From contig NZ_CALNVW010000010.1 in assembly GCF_940670765.1 (NCBI RefSeq), positions 372,001 through 436,000 of the forward strand: a DNA stretch of 64,000 bases, given 5' to 3'. Below, piece by piece: positions 35,114 to 44,018 of the stretch. Origin of the DNA: Streptomyces sp. A 4/2 (GTDB taxonomy: Bacteria > Actinomycetota > Actinomycetes > Streptomycetales > Streptomycetaceae). How positions within the stretch are numbered: the first letter of the stretch is position 1; every line of letters starts with the position of its first letter. The notes beneath the pieces are model-generated. The model ran no database searches and was not told the DNA's origin. It saw only the letters and a list, made by a program, of their open reading frames with translations. A program made the translations under genes and the position numbers.

Positions 35114-35833
35114 GTGGCGACCAGCTGCGGATCGGGGAGCAGTGCGGCGGGACGGGTTGAGGAAGTGCTGGGGGACGACGCGGGGCTGACCGCCGCGGTG
35201 CTCGCGGCGCAGGACGGGGACGAAGACGCCTTCCGGACTGTGTACCGCGCCGTGCACCCGCGGCTGCTCGGCTATGTACGGACACTGGTCGGCGACCCGG
35301 ACGCCGAGGACGTCGCTTCGGAGGCGTGGCTGCAGATCGCCCGCGACCTGCAGCGGTTCAGTGGTGACGCGGACCGGTTCCGCGGCTGGGCGGCGCGCAT
35401 AGCCCGTAACCGCGCGCTGGACCATATACGGATGCGGGGCAGGCGCCCCGCCACCGGCGGTGACGAGTCCGAACTCGCGGGGGAGCCCGGCGATGCGGAC
35501 ACCGCGGGCGAGGCCATCGAAGCCCTGGCCACCGGCCGGACGATGCGGCTCATCGCCCAGCTCCCGCAGGACCAGGCCGAGGCGGTCGTCCTGCGGGTCG
35601 TCGTCGGGCTCGACGCCAAGACCGCGGCCAGGACGCTCGGCAAGCGGCCCGGCGCGGTGCGGACCGCCGCGCACCGCGGACTGAAGCGGCTCGCCGAACT
35701 CCTGGGCCCGGACGCCGACCCGCACGGACCCGACGGCGCGTCCGTGGGCATCGCCGAGCGCCCCCCGCGCGAGGGCGCGGCGGCCGCGGTCGGTGTGACG
35801 CATTCGCGTCCGTGGACGCAGAAGGACATGTGA
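35114..35833 (+). CDS. ECF-type sigma factor
   Basis: A 239-residue sigma factor of the ECF group. Region 2 reads AFRTVYRAVHPRLLGYVRTLVG, DAEDVASEAWLQIARD and FRGWAARIARNRALDHIRMRGR. Region 4 reads LPQDQAEAVVLRVVVGLDAKTAARTLGKRPGAVRTAAHRGLKRL. A ~45-residue tail follows. GTG 35114 (CGAGG upstream) and GTG 35165 (ribosome site too close) are both possible starts. It overlaps the downstream membrane-protein gene as TGATG, an arrangement typical of sigma/anti-sigma pairs. Confidence 0.88.
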   Translation: MATSCGSGSSAAGRVEEVLGDDAGLTAAVLAAQDGDEDAFRTVYRAVHPRLLGYVRTLVGDPDAEDVASEAWLQIARDLQRFSGDADRFRGWAARIARNRALDHIRMRGRRPATGGDESELAGEPGDADTAGEAIEALATGRTMRLIAQLPQDQAEAVVLRVVVGLDAKTAARTLGKRPGAVRTAAHRGLKRLAELLGPDADPHGPDGASVGIAERPPREGAAAAVGVTHSRPWTQKDM

Positions 35834-36849
35834 TGGCCGACGAGCGGTGTGAATGGCTTGACAAGGACACTGCGGAGCGATTGCTGCGCGGTGAGCCGGT
35901 CGGTGCCGTCGACGATCAGGCAAGGGCGCGGGCCGCGCGGCTGTATGCCGCGCTGGACAGTGCGGCCCGGCCGGCCATGTACCCCGAGATCGGTGAACTC
36001 CCCGGTGAGAAGGGTGCGTTGGAGGCGTTCCGGCTGGCCAGGGACGAGTCGGGGACGCTGGGGCGGGTACGGCTCGGTTCAGCGGCCGGGGTCGGGACCG
36101 GGGCCGGGGCCGGCGGGCGGTTGCGCGGACCTGTGCGGTTCAGCATCGCCGCCGTGGTGGCCGGATGTGCGCTGAGCGGGGTCGCGGTCGCCGCGGGGAC
36201 GGGCCTGCTGCCCTCGCCCTTCGGCCGCAGCGAACCCATGCCCGCCTCCTCGGTGTCCGGGGTCGCGACACCCAGCCCGCTCATCTCCGAATCGCCGACG
36301 GACGACGCCACGGGTGCGTCGCCGGGCCCCGGGACCGGCTCACCGGCCGACGACGCCCCCGACGGCCGGACCGCGCCGCCCGCCGGACACGAGGACGACG
36401 ACGGCGAGCACAGCGGGAACACCGACCGGGCCGAGGGCGCGGGCAAGGGTCTTGGCACAGGCGGCAAGGGCAAGGCGAACGGTAAGGGCAGCGGCAAGGC
36501 CGACGGCAAGGACAAGTGGGCACCCGCCGGCGGTAACAACCACACCTCCGGGGACGTCTACCGCAGGCTCGCTGCGGCCTGCCGCGACTACCGCGCGGGA
36601 CACGTCGACAGCGAGCGCAGGCGGAGACTGGAGTCGGAGGCCCGCGGGGCGGAGAAGGTCGCGAAGTTCTGCGACCGGCTGCTGGGCCCCGGCCGCGGAC
36701 CCGACCACCCCATTTCCTACGTGCCGGCGCCGCCCCTCTCCTCCGCGAGCCCCGCTCCGTCACCCTCGCCCTCGGTCAGCCTTCCGGTGACACCCCAGCC
36801 GGGTGACGGAGGCGGCGGGAAGGCCTCGGCGGGCTCGAGCGACTCGTAG
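35833..36849 (+). CDS. Putative anti-sigma-like membrane protein
   Basis: A 338-residue protein whose ATG shares bases with the sigma factor stop. Residues 1-95 are cytoplasmic and helical (ERLLRGEPVGAVDDQARARAARLYAALD). One membrane helix (VRFSIAAVVAGCALSGVAVAAGTGLL, ~105-130) precedes a long, low-complexity outer region (Ser/Pro/Gly/Lys-rich, with GKGKANGKGSGKADGK). A small helical part with two Cys (LAAACRDYRAGHVD, EKVAKFCDRLLGPG) lies near the end. There is no zinc motif. Its place and topology suggest the membrane regulator of the sigma factor. Confidence 0.75.
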   Translation: MADERCEWLDKDTAERLLRGEPVGAVDDQARARAARLYAALDSAARPAMYPEIGELPGEKGALEAFRLARDESGTLGRVRLGSAAGVGTGAGAGGRLRGPVRFSIAAVVAGCALSGVAVAAGTGLLPSPFGRSEPMPASSVSGVATPSPLISESPTDDATGASPGPGTGSPADDAPDGRTAPPAGHEDDDGEHSGNTDRAEGAGKGLGTGGKGKANGKGSGKADGKDKWAPAGGNNHTSGDVYRRLAAACRDYRAGHVDSERRRRLESEARGAEKVAKFCDRLLGPGRGPDHPISYVPAPPLSSASPAPSPSPSVSLPVTPQPGDGGGGKASAGSSDS

Positions 36850-36995
36850 GCGCGCGGAGCTTGTCCGGCGGATCAGCGCCGGACGGGACCCGGGTGTGAC
36901 ACTTTCCGAGCGTCCGGCGCAGTACAGAGTGAGCCGACTGGTCATCGGCCGCGTGTGAGCCGGGGTTCCCCCCGTACCTTCGGCTCCGCGCAACC

Positions 36996-37034
36996 GGCGC
37001 GGGTGGGTTACGTTCCCCCGGACCCACCCGCGCC
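36996..37034. terminator. Terminator between convergent genes
   Basis: Perfect 13-bp stem (36996-37008 with 37022-37034) and 13-base loop, 30 bases from the L,D-transpeptidase stop and 147 bases from the anti-sigma-like gene stop. Confidence 0.75.
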
Positions 37035-37064
37035 CCCAACTCCTCCGGCTCCTCCGGGCGCTCC

Positions 37065-37955
37065 TCACCTGTAGACGACGACCTTGTCGCCGGTCCGCAC
37101 CTGGTCGAAGAGCGACGCGATCTTCGCCTCGTCCCGGACGTTGACGCAGCCGTGCGAGGCGCCGTTGTAGCCGCGCGCCGCGAAGTCCGACGAGTAGTGC
37201 ACCGCTTGGCCGCCGCTGAAGAACATCGCGTACGGCATGGCCGTGTGGTAGATCGTCGAGACGTGGTGCCTGCTCTTGAAGTCGACGTGGAAGGTGCCTT
37301 CGCGGGTCGGCGTGTACTGCGAGCCGAAGCGCACATCCATCGTCGAGAGCACCTTGCCGTCGTTGACCCAGCTCAGGCTGCGGCTGGTCTTGCTGATGCA
37401 GAGCACCCGGCCCTTCAGGCAGCGCGGATCGAGCTTGGCCGGATGAACGCTGCCCTTCGTGCCGTTCAGCTCGTCGCGCGTCGGGGTCCGGGTCATCGTC
37501 AGCAGCTTCTGCCAGGTGACGGTGTCCGTGGCGCCGGTGGCGGCGAGGCCCCGTTTGTCCTGGAAGCCCTTGACCGCGGCGGCGGTCACCGGTCCGTACG
37601 TCCCCGTCGGCGTCCCGCCGAACCAGGCGATCTGCCGCAGCCTGGCCTGGAGTTCGCGCACCTGCTTGCCGGTGGCGCCGCTCGCCATCAGCGTCCTGCC
37701 GGGCGGGGGCGGCGTGGGCTTCGCGGGCGTCCCGGACGTCTCGGACGCTGATGGGGTGGGTCTCGGCTTGGGTGCGGCGCTGCCCGGCGAGCGGGTGGCC
37801 GGGGCGTCCGGTGACCCGGAAGCCGTGGTCCGGCCCGCACCCCCGGGTTTCCCGTCGCCCGCGTCCGCCGTCTTCGCCGTCTCCACGGAACAGCTCGCCG
37901 TCACGGCCACCACCGCCGCAGCGGCAACTGCTCTGCACAGCAACATCTTCTGCAT
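37065..37955 (-). CDS. L,D-transpeptidase lipoprotein with PG-binding domain
   Basis: A 296-residue cell-wall enzyme that makes 3-3 peptidoglycan crosslinks. The lipoprotein signal ends in VTASC (Cys22). A Pro/Ala/Thr linker follows, then a peptidoglycan-binding repeat (GKQVRELQARLRQIAWFGGTPTG ... AAVKGFQDKRGL), then a YkuD domain: GRVLCISKTSRSLSWV, MPYAMFFSGGQAVHYS and the active site ASHGCVNVRD with catalytic Cys270. GAGGGGG precedes the ATG. It is monocistronic. Confidence 0.92.
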   Translation of the reverse strand: MQKMLLCRAVAAAAVVAVTASCSVETAKTADAGDGKPGGAGRTTASGSPDAPATRSPGSAAPKPRPTPSASETSGTPAKPTPPPPGRTLMASGATGKQVRELQARLRQIAWFGGTPTGTYGPVTAAAVKGFQDKRGLAATGATDTVTWQKLLTMTRTPTRDELNGTKGSVHPAKLDPRCLKGRVLCISKTSRSLSWVNDGKVLSTMDVRFGSQYTPTREGTFHVDFKSRHHVSTIYHTAMPYAMFFSGGQAVHYSSDFAARGYNGASHGCVNVRDEAKIASLFDQVRTGDKVVVYR

Positions 37956-38196
37956 CTACGCCCCCTCGTCTCTCCGGTGCCACTCGGGCCACTCGGCGCC
38001 ACTCGGCGCTCCTGGTGTTCCTGGTGTTCCCTGGGACTGATTCCCGCTCCGGGCGGTTGCGAAAGCCAGGAGAAGGCCACGGCTGTGAGCAAGGTCCCAG
38101 CGTGTGCGACTCCACCCGCCGCACACCCCCCGCTACAGTCCGTCGCGAGGACCGGGACCTACCAACAGGTAACTTCTCAGCGGGAGGCAGCAGCAG

Positions 38197-39795
38197 ATGG
38201 CGAGCGAAACCGGCAGTGACCGGCTGACCGAGAGCGGGTTCGCGATCGAGCCGGTGTACGGACCGGACGCCCAGGACGGCTGGGACCCCGCCGCGAAACT
38301 GGGCGAGCCCGGCGCGTACCCCTACACCCGGGGCGTCTACCCGTCGATGTACACCGGCCGGCCGTGGACCATGCGCCAGTACGCCGGGTTCGGCACGGCC
38401 GTGGAGTCCAACGCCCGCTACAAGCAGCTCATCGCCAACGGCACCATGGGCCTCTCCGTCGCCTTCGACCTGCCCACGCAGATGGGCCACGACAGCGACG
38501 CCCCGATCGCGTCGGGCGAGGTCGGCAAGGTCGGGGTCGCCATCGACTCGCTCGACGACATGCGGGTGCTGTTCGACGGGATCCCGCTGGACAAGGTCTC
38601 CACCTCGATGACCATCAACGCCCCCGCCGCGCTGCTCCTGCTGATGTACCAACTGGTCGGCGAGGAGCAGGGCGTACCGGCCGACCGGATCACCGGGACC
38701 GTCCAGAACGACGTGCTGAAGGAGTACATCGCGCGCGGCACGTACATCTTCCCGCCCAAGCCCTCGCTGCGGCTGATCGCGGACATCTTCCAGTACTGCC
38801 GCGCAGAGATCCCCAAGTGGAACACCATCTCGATCTCCGGCTACCACATGGCCGAGGCGGGTGCCACGCCCGCGCAGGAGATCGCCTTCACGCTGGCCGA
38901 CGGCATCGAGTACGTACGGACCGCCGTCGCGGCCGGGATGGAGGTGGACGACTTCGCGCCCCGGCTCTCCTTCTTCTTCGTCTCGCGCACGACGATCCTC
39001 GAAGAAGTCGCCAAGTTCCGTGCGGCGAGGCGGATCTGGGCCCGCGTGATGCGCGAGGAGTTCGGCGCGAGGAACCCCAAGTCGCTGATGCTGCGCTTCC
39101 ACACCCAGACCGCGGGCGTCCAGCTCACGGCCCAGCAGCCCGAGGTCAATCTGGTGCGGGTGGCCGTGCAGGGACTGGCCGCCGTCCTCGGCGGTACGCA
39201 GTCGCTGCACACCAACTCCTTCGACGAGGCCATCGCGCTGCCCACCGACAAGTCGGCCCGCCTCGCGCTGCGCACCCAGCAGGTCCTCGCCTACGAGACG
39301 GACGTCACCGCCACCGTCGACCCGTTCGCGGGCTCGTACGTGGTGGAGAAGCTGACGGACGACGTCGAGGAGGCCGCCCTGGCGCTGATGGAGCGGGTCG
39401 AGGACATGGGCGGTGCGGTGGCCGCCATCGAGAACGGCTTCCAGAAGGGCGAGATCGAGCGCAGCGCGTACCGCATCGCCCAGCAGACCGACAGCGGTGA
39501 GCGGGTCGTGGTCGGCGTCAACCGCTACCAGCTGGACGCGGAGGAACCGTACGAACCGCTGCGCGTGGACCCGACGATCGAGGCCCAGCAGGCCGCCCGG
39601 CTGGCGGCGCTCCGCGCGGACCGGGACCAGCCCGCGGTCGACACGGCGCTCGCCGCGCTGCGGGAGGCGGCCGGGGGTACGGAGAACGTGCTGTACCCGA
39701 TGAAGGAGGCGCTCAGGGCGCGGGCCACGGTCGGCGAGGTCTGCGACGCGCTGCGCGAGGTGTGGGGGACGTACGTGCCGACCGACGTGTTCTGA
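38197..39795 (+). CDS. Acyl-CoA mutase large subunit (methylmalonyl-CoA mutase type)
   Basis: A 532-residue B12-dependent mutase subunit with the substrate barrel but no cobalamin-binding domain, so it needs a small subunit encoded elsewhere. Marks are [52 protein letters not shown] and [20 protein letters not shown]. Tyr62 and Arg180 stand where methylmalonyl-CoA mutase has Tyr89 and Arg207; isobutyryl-CoA mutase has Phe and Gln there. This favours a dicarboxylic substrate such as methylmalonyl-CoA. GGGAGG precedes the ATG. No other B12 gene is adjacent. Confidence 0.9.
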   Translation: MASETGSDRLTESGFAIEPVYGPDAQDGWDPAAKLGEPGAYPYTRGVYPSMYTGRPWTMRQYAGFGTAVESNARYKQLIANGTMGLSVAFDLPTQMGHDSDAPIASGEVGKVGVAIDSLDDMRVLFDGIPLDKVSTSMTINAPAALLLLMYQLVGEEQGVPADRITGTVQNDVLKEYIARGTYIFPPKPSLRLIADIFQYCRAEIPKWNTISISGYHMAEAGATPAQEIAFTLADGIEYVRTAVAAGMEVDDFAPRLSFFFVSRTTILEEVAKFRAARRIWARVMREEFGARNPKSLMLRFHTQTAGVQLTAQQPEVNLVRVAVQGLAAVLGGTQSLHTNSFDEAIALPTDKSARLALRTQQVLAYETDVTATVDPFAGSYVVEKLTDDVEEAALALMERVEDMGGAVAAIENGFQKGEIERSAYRIAQQTDSGERVVVGVNRYQLDAEEPYEPLRVDPTIEAQQAARLAALRADRDQPAVDTALAALREAAGGTENVLYPMKEALRARATVGEVCDALREVWGTYVPTDVF

Positions 39796-39929
39796 CGGGC
39801 TGTTCCGGAGCGGGGGCGGGGCCCGGGGCGAGACCGGAAGGAGGCCGGAAGCGAGGGCCGGAGGAGAGGCCGGGGTCCATCGTTCGCACGCCGGGACCGG
39901 ATGTCGTACCCGCGTGCGAGACTCGGTCC

Positions 39930-40655
39930 ATGCTCGGCGTCACTGATCTCCCGACCTACCTCGCCGGCCTGGTGCTGATCGTTCTGCTGCCGGGCCCCAA
40001 CTCGCTGTACGTACTCTCCGTTGCGGCCCGGCGCGGGGTGCGCACCGGCTACCGGGCGGCGGCCGGGGTCTTCTGCGGGGACACCGTCCTGATGACCCTC
40101 TCCGCGGCGGGGGTCGCCTCGCTGCTCCAGGGCAACGCGCTGCTGTTCGGCATGGTGAAGTACGCGGGCGCCGGGTACCTCACCTACCTGGCGGTCGGCA
40201 TGATCCGGACGGCCCGGTCGCTCTGGCGCGACCGGCAGGAGCGCGCCGAGCGTTCGGCGGACGGGGCGCCGGAGAGGGCCGCTGCCGAAAGCCCCGCGGG
40301 CTCGGCAGGTCCCGCGGGTTCCGCGGGCTCCGCGGCTCCGGAGGGCTCCGTGGCGGAACGTCCTTTCCGCCGGGCCCTGGTGGTCAGTCTGTTCAACCCG
40401 AAGGCGATCCTCTTCTTCATCTCCTTCTTCGTGCAGTTCGTCGACCCGCACTACGCCTATCCGGCGCTCTCCTTCATGGTCCTGGGCGCGCTGGCCCAGA
40501 TCGCGAGCTTCCTCTACCTCACCCTGCTGATATTCAGCGGCACCCGGCTCTCGGCGGCCTTCCGCCGCCGCAGGCGCCTCTCGGCGGGCATGACGACCGC
40601 CGCCGGTGCGCTCTTCCTGGGCTTCGCGGTGAAGCTCTCGCTCAGCAGCGTGTGA
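39930..40655 (+). CDS. LysE-family amino-acid exporter
   Basis: A 241-residue membrane exporter with six helices. The family start YLAGLVLIVLLPGPNSLYVLS (residues ~8-28) carries the PGPN motif, then AAGVFCGDTVLMTLSAAGV, and FNPKAILFFISFFVQFVD. An Ala/Gly/Ser loop (~104-137) between helices 3 and 4 is longer than usual. The last nine codons lie in the left copy of a 30-bp direct repeat that is found again 6,135 bases away, so this gene's 3' end marks an insertion junction. Confidence 0.87.
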   Translation: MLGVTDLPTYLAGLVLIVLLPGPNSLYVLSVAARRGVRTGYRAAAGVFCGDTVLMTLSAAGVASLLQGNALLFGMVKYAGAGYLTYLAVGMIRTARSLWRDRQERAERSADGAPERAAAESPAGSAGPAGSAGSAAPEGSVAERPFRRALVVSLFNPKAILFFISFFVQFVDPHYAYPALSFMVLGALAQIASFLYLTLLIFSGTRLSAAFRRRRRLSAGMTTAAGALFLGFAVKLSLSSV

Positions 40656-40658
40656 GGT
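40629..40658. repeat. Left 30-bp direct repeat of the accessory island (attL-like)
   Basis: Thirty bases beginning GTGAAGCTCTCGCTCAGCAG and ending GTGTGAGGT, identical to 46764-46793. This copy encodes the end of LysE (VKLSLSSV and the TGA stop). Confidence 0.88.
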
Positions 40659-40739
40659 TGCCGGGCGTATTGCGCCTGAAGCGACGGTGAAGCAAATGTC
40701 AGCGTCCTCGCCCGGCTTGGGCAGGGGGCGCGAGTTCAT

Positions 40740-41831
40740 TCATTCAGTGGGCAGGGCCCAGGAAGGGCCTTCAGGCTCCCGGTACCAGACGCGCTGACCT
40801 TCCGACGTGATCGTGAGACCGAATTCCTCTCGGGCCGGAGCGCCCTCCGGGAAGACGGAGGCCAGTTCTTCCACCTTGTCCCAGAGTCGCTGGGGGCCGA
40901 TTTGCCGGACCTTCCCCGATACGTGGGCCGTGGCTGTGGACCCGTCCTCTGTCCACAGCCCGACGCCGGTCAGCTCGCCCGACTCGTCCCGCCAGGAACA
41001 CGAGTTGTACCCGGGCAACGCGAGGGACAACGGGAACTTCAGCCGGTCGAGCACATCCGCGGCAGGTACATCGGTGGCCGTGCCGGTCGCCTGGGCCTCC
41101 AGCCCCGCGAAGTCAGGTCCACTGGCAGCGGGGGTCCGGCGCGGCATGAAGAACGCAGGCACGGACAGGAAACGTCCTGATGCCTCGCCCTTGCCCGCGA
41201 CGACGACCTTGACGACACCGAATCCGATCGGCGCGACGATGACTGACCCTTCGCGGGTCTGGCCCAGCAGAGCGGGAGGAATGCAGTGAAGGCTGGCGGT
41301 AGCGATGATGCGGTCATAGGGTGCTCGGGCTGGATAGCCTTCCGCACCGTCCCCGGCAAACACGAAGGGGCGGTACGCCCCCTTCGCCAGGCGCTTCCGA
41401 GCGAGGTGGACGAGATCGGGGTCGACGTCCACGCTCACGACGTTGTCACTTCCCAGGAATGACGAGGCCAGGGCCGAGTTGTACCCGGTACCGAGGCCCA
41501 ACTCGTAGAGCTGGTGACCGGGCTTTGCGTCAAGGGCGTCGAGCATGGCCAACATCAGGCTGGGCTGGCTGGATGACGAAGTAGGGATGCCACGCTCGTC
41601 CAGTTGTGTGGTCAGCGCGGTGTCCGAGTACACGGTCTCCCAGTAGCCCGGATCTCCACTGGAGACCTCCTGCCACCGGCCTTGCCCGTCCTGCCGGTAG
41701 AAGTCCGGGACGTAGTGTTCCCGCGGTACCTCGGCAAACGCTGCCAGCCATGGGCTCTGTCGCTCTTCACCGAGGGAGGCAGCGAACTTGACGCGCAGTA
41801 CGGCCGGTGAGGGGTCGTTCGTCCGGGTCAT
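40740..41831 (-). CDS. tgmC: PCMT-like O-methyltransferase of an ATP-grasp peptide system (TgmC type)
   Basis: A 363-residue SAM-dependent methyltransferase of the type found with ATP-grasp peptide maturases. The PCMT-like entry is PTSSSSQPSLMLAMLDALDAKPG and the SAM loop is LYELGLGTGYNSALASS (residues ~112-128), then VVSVDVDPDLV and APYDRIIATAS. A C-terminal region of ~130 residues follows. In the related fuscimiditide system such an enzyme methylates an Asp that then closes to aspartimide. The ATG overlaps the ligase stop (ATGA). It is last in the tgmA-tgmB-tgmC unit. Confidence 0.87.
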   Translation of the reverse strand: MTRTNDPSPAVLRVKFAASLGEERQSPWLAAFAEVPREHYVPDFYRQDGQGRWQEVSSGDPGYWETVYSDTALTTQLDERGIPTSSSSQPSLMLAMLDALDAKPGHQLYELGLGTGYNSALASSFLGSDNVVSVDVDPDLVHLARKRLAKGAYRPFVFAGDGAEGYPARAPYDRIIATASLHCIPPALLGQTREGSVIVAPIGFGVVKVVVAGKGEASGRFLSVPAFFMPRRTPAASGPDFAGLEAQATGTATDVPAADVLDRLKFPLSLALPGYNSCSWRDESGELTGVGLWTEDGSTATAHVSGKVRQIGPQRLWDKVEELASVFPEGAPAREEFGLTITSEGQRVWYREPEGPSWALPTE

Positions 41832-42802
41832 GTCGTGGTCCCTTGCAGGTAATCAGCGTGTGCGGCGGCGATGGGTAATCCGGTGTGGTTCTCGACCCAC
41901 GACCACGTGCCGGCCGGGTTGTTCTCGAAGAACACCCACTCGTCATCGGGGGTTACGGCGAAGTCGAAGGAGCCGAACACGATCCCGTACGAGGTCATGA
42001 AGCGGCGGACGGCCGTCGCGACCTTGTCGGGCACGGTGGTCGTGCCGTACCGCAAGTTCTCGTAGTCGGTTCGCCAATCGGTGCGTGCCTTCTCGGAGGT
42101 GCCGGTGATCGTTCCCGCGAACAGGTTTCCGTCCACGACGACCAGGCGTACCTCGTACTGCTTCGGGATGTCCTCCTGGAAGTAGTGCGCGGTCAGCCGA
42201 ATGCTGTCGTCGAAGCCAACCGGGTCCACTCGGTGGGTGGCCACCATCAGTTGTCGGCCCTCGCCCGTGTCCAGGCGTCCACCGAGGACTGGCTTGCAGA
42301 TCAAGGGGCCGTTCGCTGTCTTCGCGAAGGCGCGGGCTTCGCTTGGATCGTTGGTGATGATGCTGCTTGGTACCCGAAGGCCGGCACGGGTGGCCGCGAC
42401 GAGCTGCTGCGGCTTGTGCGCGGCGATGCGGTCGTGATGAGGGTTGTTGATCCAGCGGACAGGCAGGGCGGACAGCAGGTTCAGCATTGCTGCATCCGCT
42501 TGGTTCTGGGCCCAGGTCGCATACGGCTCAGCCACGGTGTCGGCGATGACGGGGCGTCCGGGCCGCCTGTAGTAGACGGCCCGGACGTCCTCAAGCCGCA
42601 CCGATCGGTGCTCGTCACTCAGTACGCCTTCCCATCCCGCGTCTGTCGGCCTATGGCCGGCAGACAGGGTCACGTGCTGGGGGAAGTCGGCCGAGTCGAA
42701 TCGCATGACAGGTACGTCGCGCTGGTTCAGTTGGTCCACAACCATGTCAGCCGAGGCGTCCAGCCGTTCAGCGACGACGAGTACAGGTCGGGCGGCCCTC
42801 AT
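41828..42802 (-). CDS. tgmB: ATP-grasp ribosomal peptide maturase (TgmB type)
   Basis: A 324-residue ATP-grasp ligase that joins Asp/Glu side chains of a peptide to Thr/Ser or Lys side chains (graspetide formation). The N-terminal part has the maturase signature VRAVYYRRPGRP (residues ~92-103) and WINNPHHDRIAAHKPQQLVAA. The ATP site includes LICKPVLGGRL, and the metal site is WVFFENNPAGTWSWVE near the C-terminus. It overlaps the precursor stop as TGATG and the methyltransferase start as ATGA, so all three are translated together. Confidence 0.92.
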   Translation of the reverse strand: MRAARPVLVVAERLDASADMVVDQLNQRDVPVMRFDSADFPQHVTLSAGHRPTDAGWEGVLSDEHRSVRLEDVRAVYYRRPGRPVIADTVAEPYATWAQNQADAAMLNLLSALPVRWINNPHHDRIAAHKPQQLVAATRAGLRVPSSIITNDPSEARAFAKTANGPLICKPVLGGRLDTGEGRQLMVATHRVDPVGFDDSIRLTAHYFQEDIPKQYEVRLVVVDGNLFAGTITGTSEKARTDWRTDYENLRYGTTTVPDKVATAVRRFMTSYGIVFGSFDFAVTPDDEWVFFENNPAGTWSWVENHTGLPIAAAHADYLQGTTT

Positions 42803-43026
42803 CAGGAGGCGGGAGCGAAGTAGGGATCGCTCACGTCATCGCCCTTGCCGTCCAGGTTGGTATCGGTGGTCGACGCCGCGTGGTCGGCGGTGTGCCAAGG
42901 CGTGCCGTCCGCCTGCACGTTGAGCTGGTGCTCCCCGTCCCAGACAACTCCCTCGATAGATGTGGTGACCAGGCATGGCGGGGCAGCCGCACGGGCGGCG
43001 AACGGAATGACTGCTGTGCTGCTCAT
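42802..43026 (-). CDS. tgmA: Graspetide precursor peptide (TgmA type)
   Basis: A 74-residue precursor. Residues 1 to about 44 are the leader (PFAARAAAPPCLV, VWDGEHQLNVQADGTPW). The core, about 45-74, has ring-forming residues: Thr46, Asp48, Ser52, Thr53, Thr54, Asp55, Thr56, Asp59, Lys61, Asp63, Asp64, Ser66, Asp67, with tail PYFAPAS. Expected links are esters between Thr/Ser and Asp. Core part DTNLDGKGDD also looks like an EF-hand/dockerin calcium loop. A strong ribosome site, GGAGG, lies 5 bases before the ATG. It is coupled to the ligase gene. Confidence 0.85.
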   Translation of the reverse strand: MSSTAVIPFAARAAAPPCLVTTSIEGVVWDGEHQLNVQADGTPWHTADHAASTTDTNLDGKGDDVSDPYFAPAS

Positions 43027-43167
43027 GAAACCTCCAACGAACTGTGCATGGACCTTTCCGGGCAGATGCTCGGAGAGGAGCTTGGGGAAGCGGCTACTTG
43101 GCCGCTTCAGGGAGTGCTGCCCTTCCTACGGCCGGGGCGAACGCTCAGGCCTTCCTGGCCGCTGCTG

Positions 43168-43518
43168 TCAGTGACTCAAGACGTCGACCGCCAGGGCGAT
43201 CAGGAGACCGTAGATGGCGAAGTTCATGTAGAGAAGGTGCACCACGGCGGGGTATTGCTCCCGGACGGCCTTCAATGCCGCCAGGCCGGTCTTCTCATCA
43301 GTCTCAGCGCGGAGCCCGAACGCGGAGATCCGCAACGAGGTATGGCAGACAGGTGTGTCCGCGCTCCCCGGGTCGTCCGCCCACGTGTCACATTCGTCGT
43401 AGAGAACGAGCTCGCGCTCCAGACCGACGAAGGTACGGATTCGTTTCAAGGTCCGAAAGGAGGTCACGGCCTCGATTTCCTTCGCTTGGGTGCGGGGGCT
43501 TGGAACCGCTCTGGTCAT
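43168..43518 (-). CDS. Hypothetical protein with C-terminal membrane helix
   Basis: A 116-residue protein upstream of the RiPP genes on the same strand. Residues 1-92 are soluble and contain two Cys (YDECDTW, TPVCHTS). The end, HLLYMNFAIYGLLIALAVDVL (shown as two parts HLLYMNFAIYG and LLIALAVDVL), is a membrane helix. No family is recognised. The ATG has no clear ribosome site. It may be an island-specific factor, perhaps linked to export or immunity, but only position suggests this. Confidence 0.5.
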   Translation of the reverse strand: MTRAVPSPRTQAKEIEAVTSFRTLKRIRTFVGLERELVLYDECDTWADDPGSADTPVCHTSLRISAFGLRAETDEKTGLAALKAVREQYPAVVHLLYMNFAIYGLLIALAVDVLSH

Positions 43519-43598
43519 GTGGGTGCGGGAACCCGATGTGTCTTACCCGGCCGGGTGGCTGGGCTTCCTTCAAGACAGCGTGTGAACAGAGCGGGGCA

Positions 43599-44018
43599 TC
43601 AGGCGATCGCGCTGGAAACAGGCGTCGAGTCGCCCAACTCCGCCCCGAAGGCCGTAGAGGCGGGCCATGCGGAGAGGGAGTAGTAGGCAGACTGGTCGTA
43701 AACGGTGAGCGCGTACGGCTGGCCGCTGCCGAGGAGATGCAATGTCGTGTCCTGCTCACTCGCGTCGGCCACCCACGTCCTCAGCGCCGCCGCAGGGTCG
43801 GGGATGCGAAGGGACGCGTCCACCCGGTGCAGCGGAGCGTTGGCGACCCACGAGTCGGACGGGTCGGGATCAAGGGCCCGGACCACCCGTTGAGCCTGCT
43901 CCCGCATCCATCGAAGGGCAAGACGGCGATTTCTCGCCGGGAAGCAGCCAAGGATGATCGCCGATGACTGGTCGGTAGGCCCAGCAGCCAACTGGCACCA
44001 GTACGAATCACTGTCCAT
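43599..44018 (-). CDS. Hypothetical protein coupled to the HATPase gene
   Basis: A 139-residue soluble protein whose ATG lies in the last 11 bases of the HATPase-type gene (ATGGACAGTGA). Visible parts are SAIILGCFPARNRRLALRWMREQAQRVVRALD and AALRTWVADASEQDTTLHLLGSG. No family is recognised. Translational coupling suggests it works with the HATPase protein. Confidence 0.6.
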   Translation of the reverse strand: MDSDSYWCQLAAGPTDQSSAIILGCFPARNRRLALRWMREQAQRVVRALDPDPSDSWVANAPLHRVDASLRIPDPAAALRTWVADASEQDTTLHLLGSGQPYALTVYDQSAYYSLSAWPASTAFGAELGDSTPVSSAIA

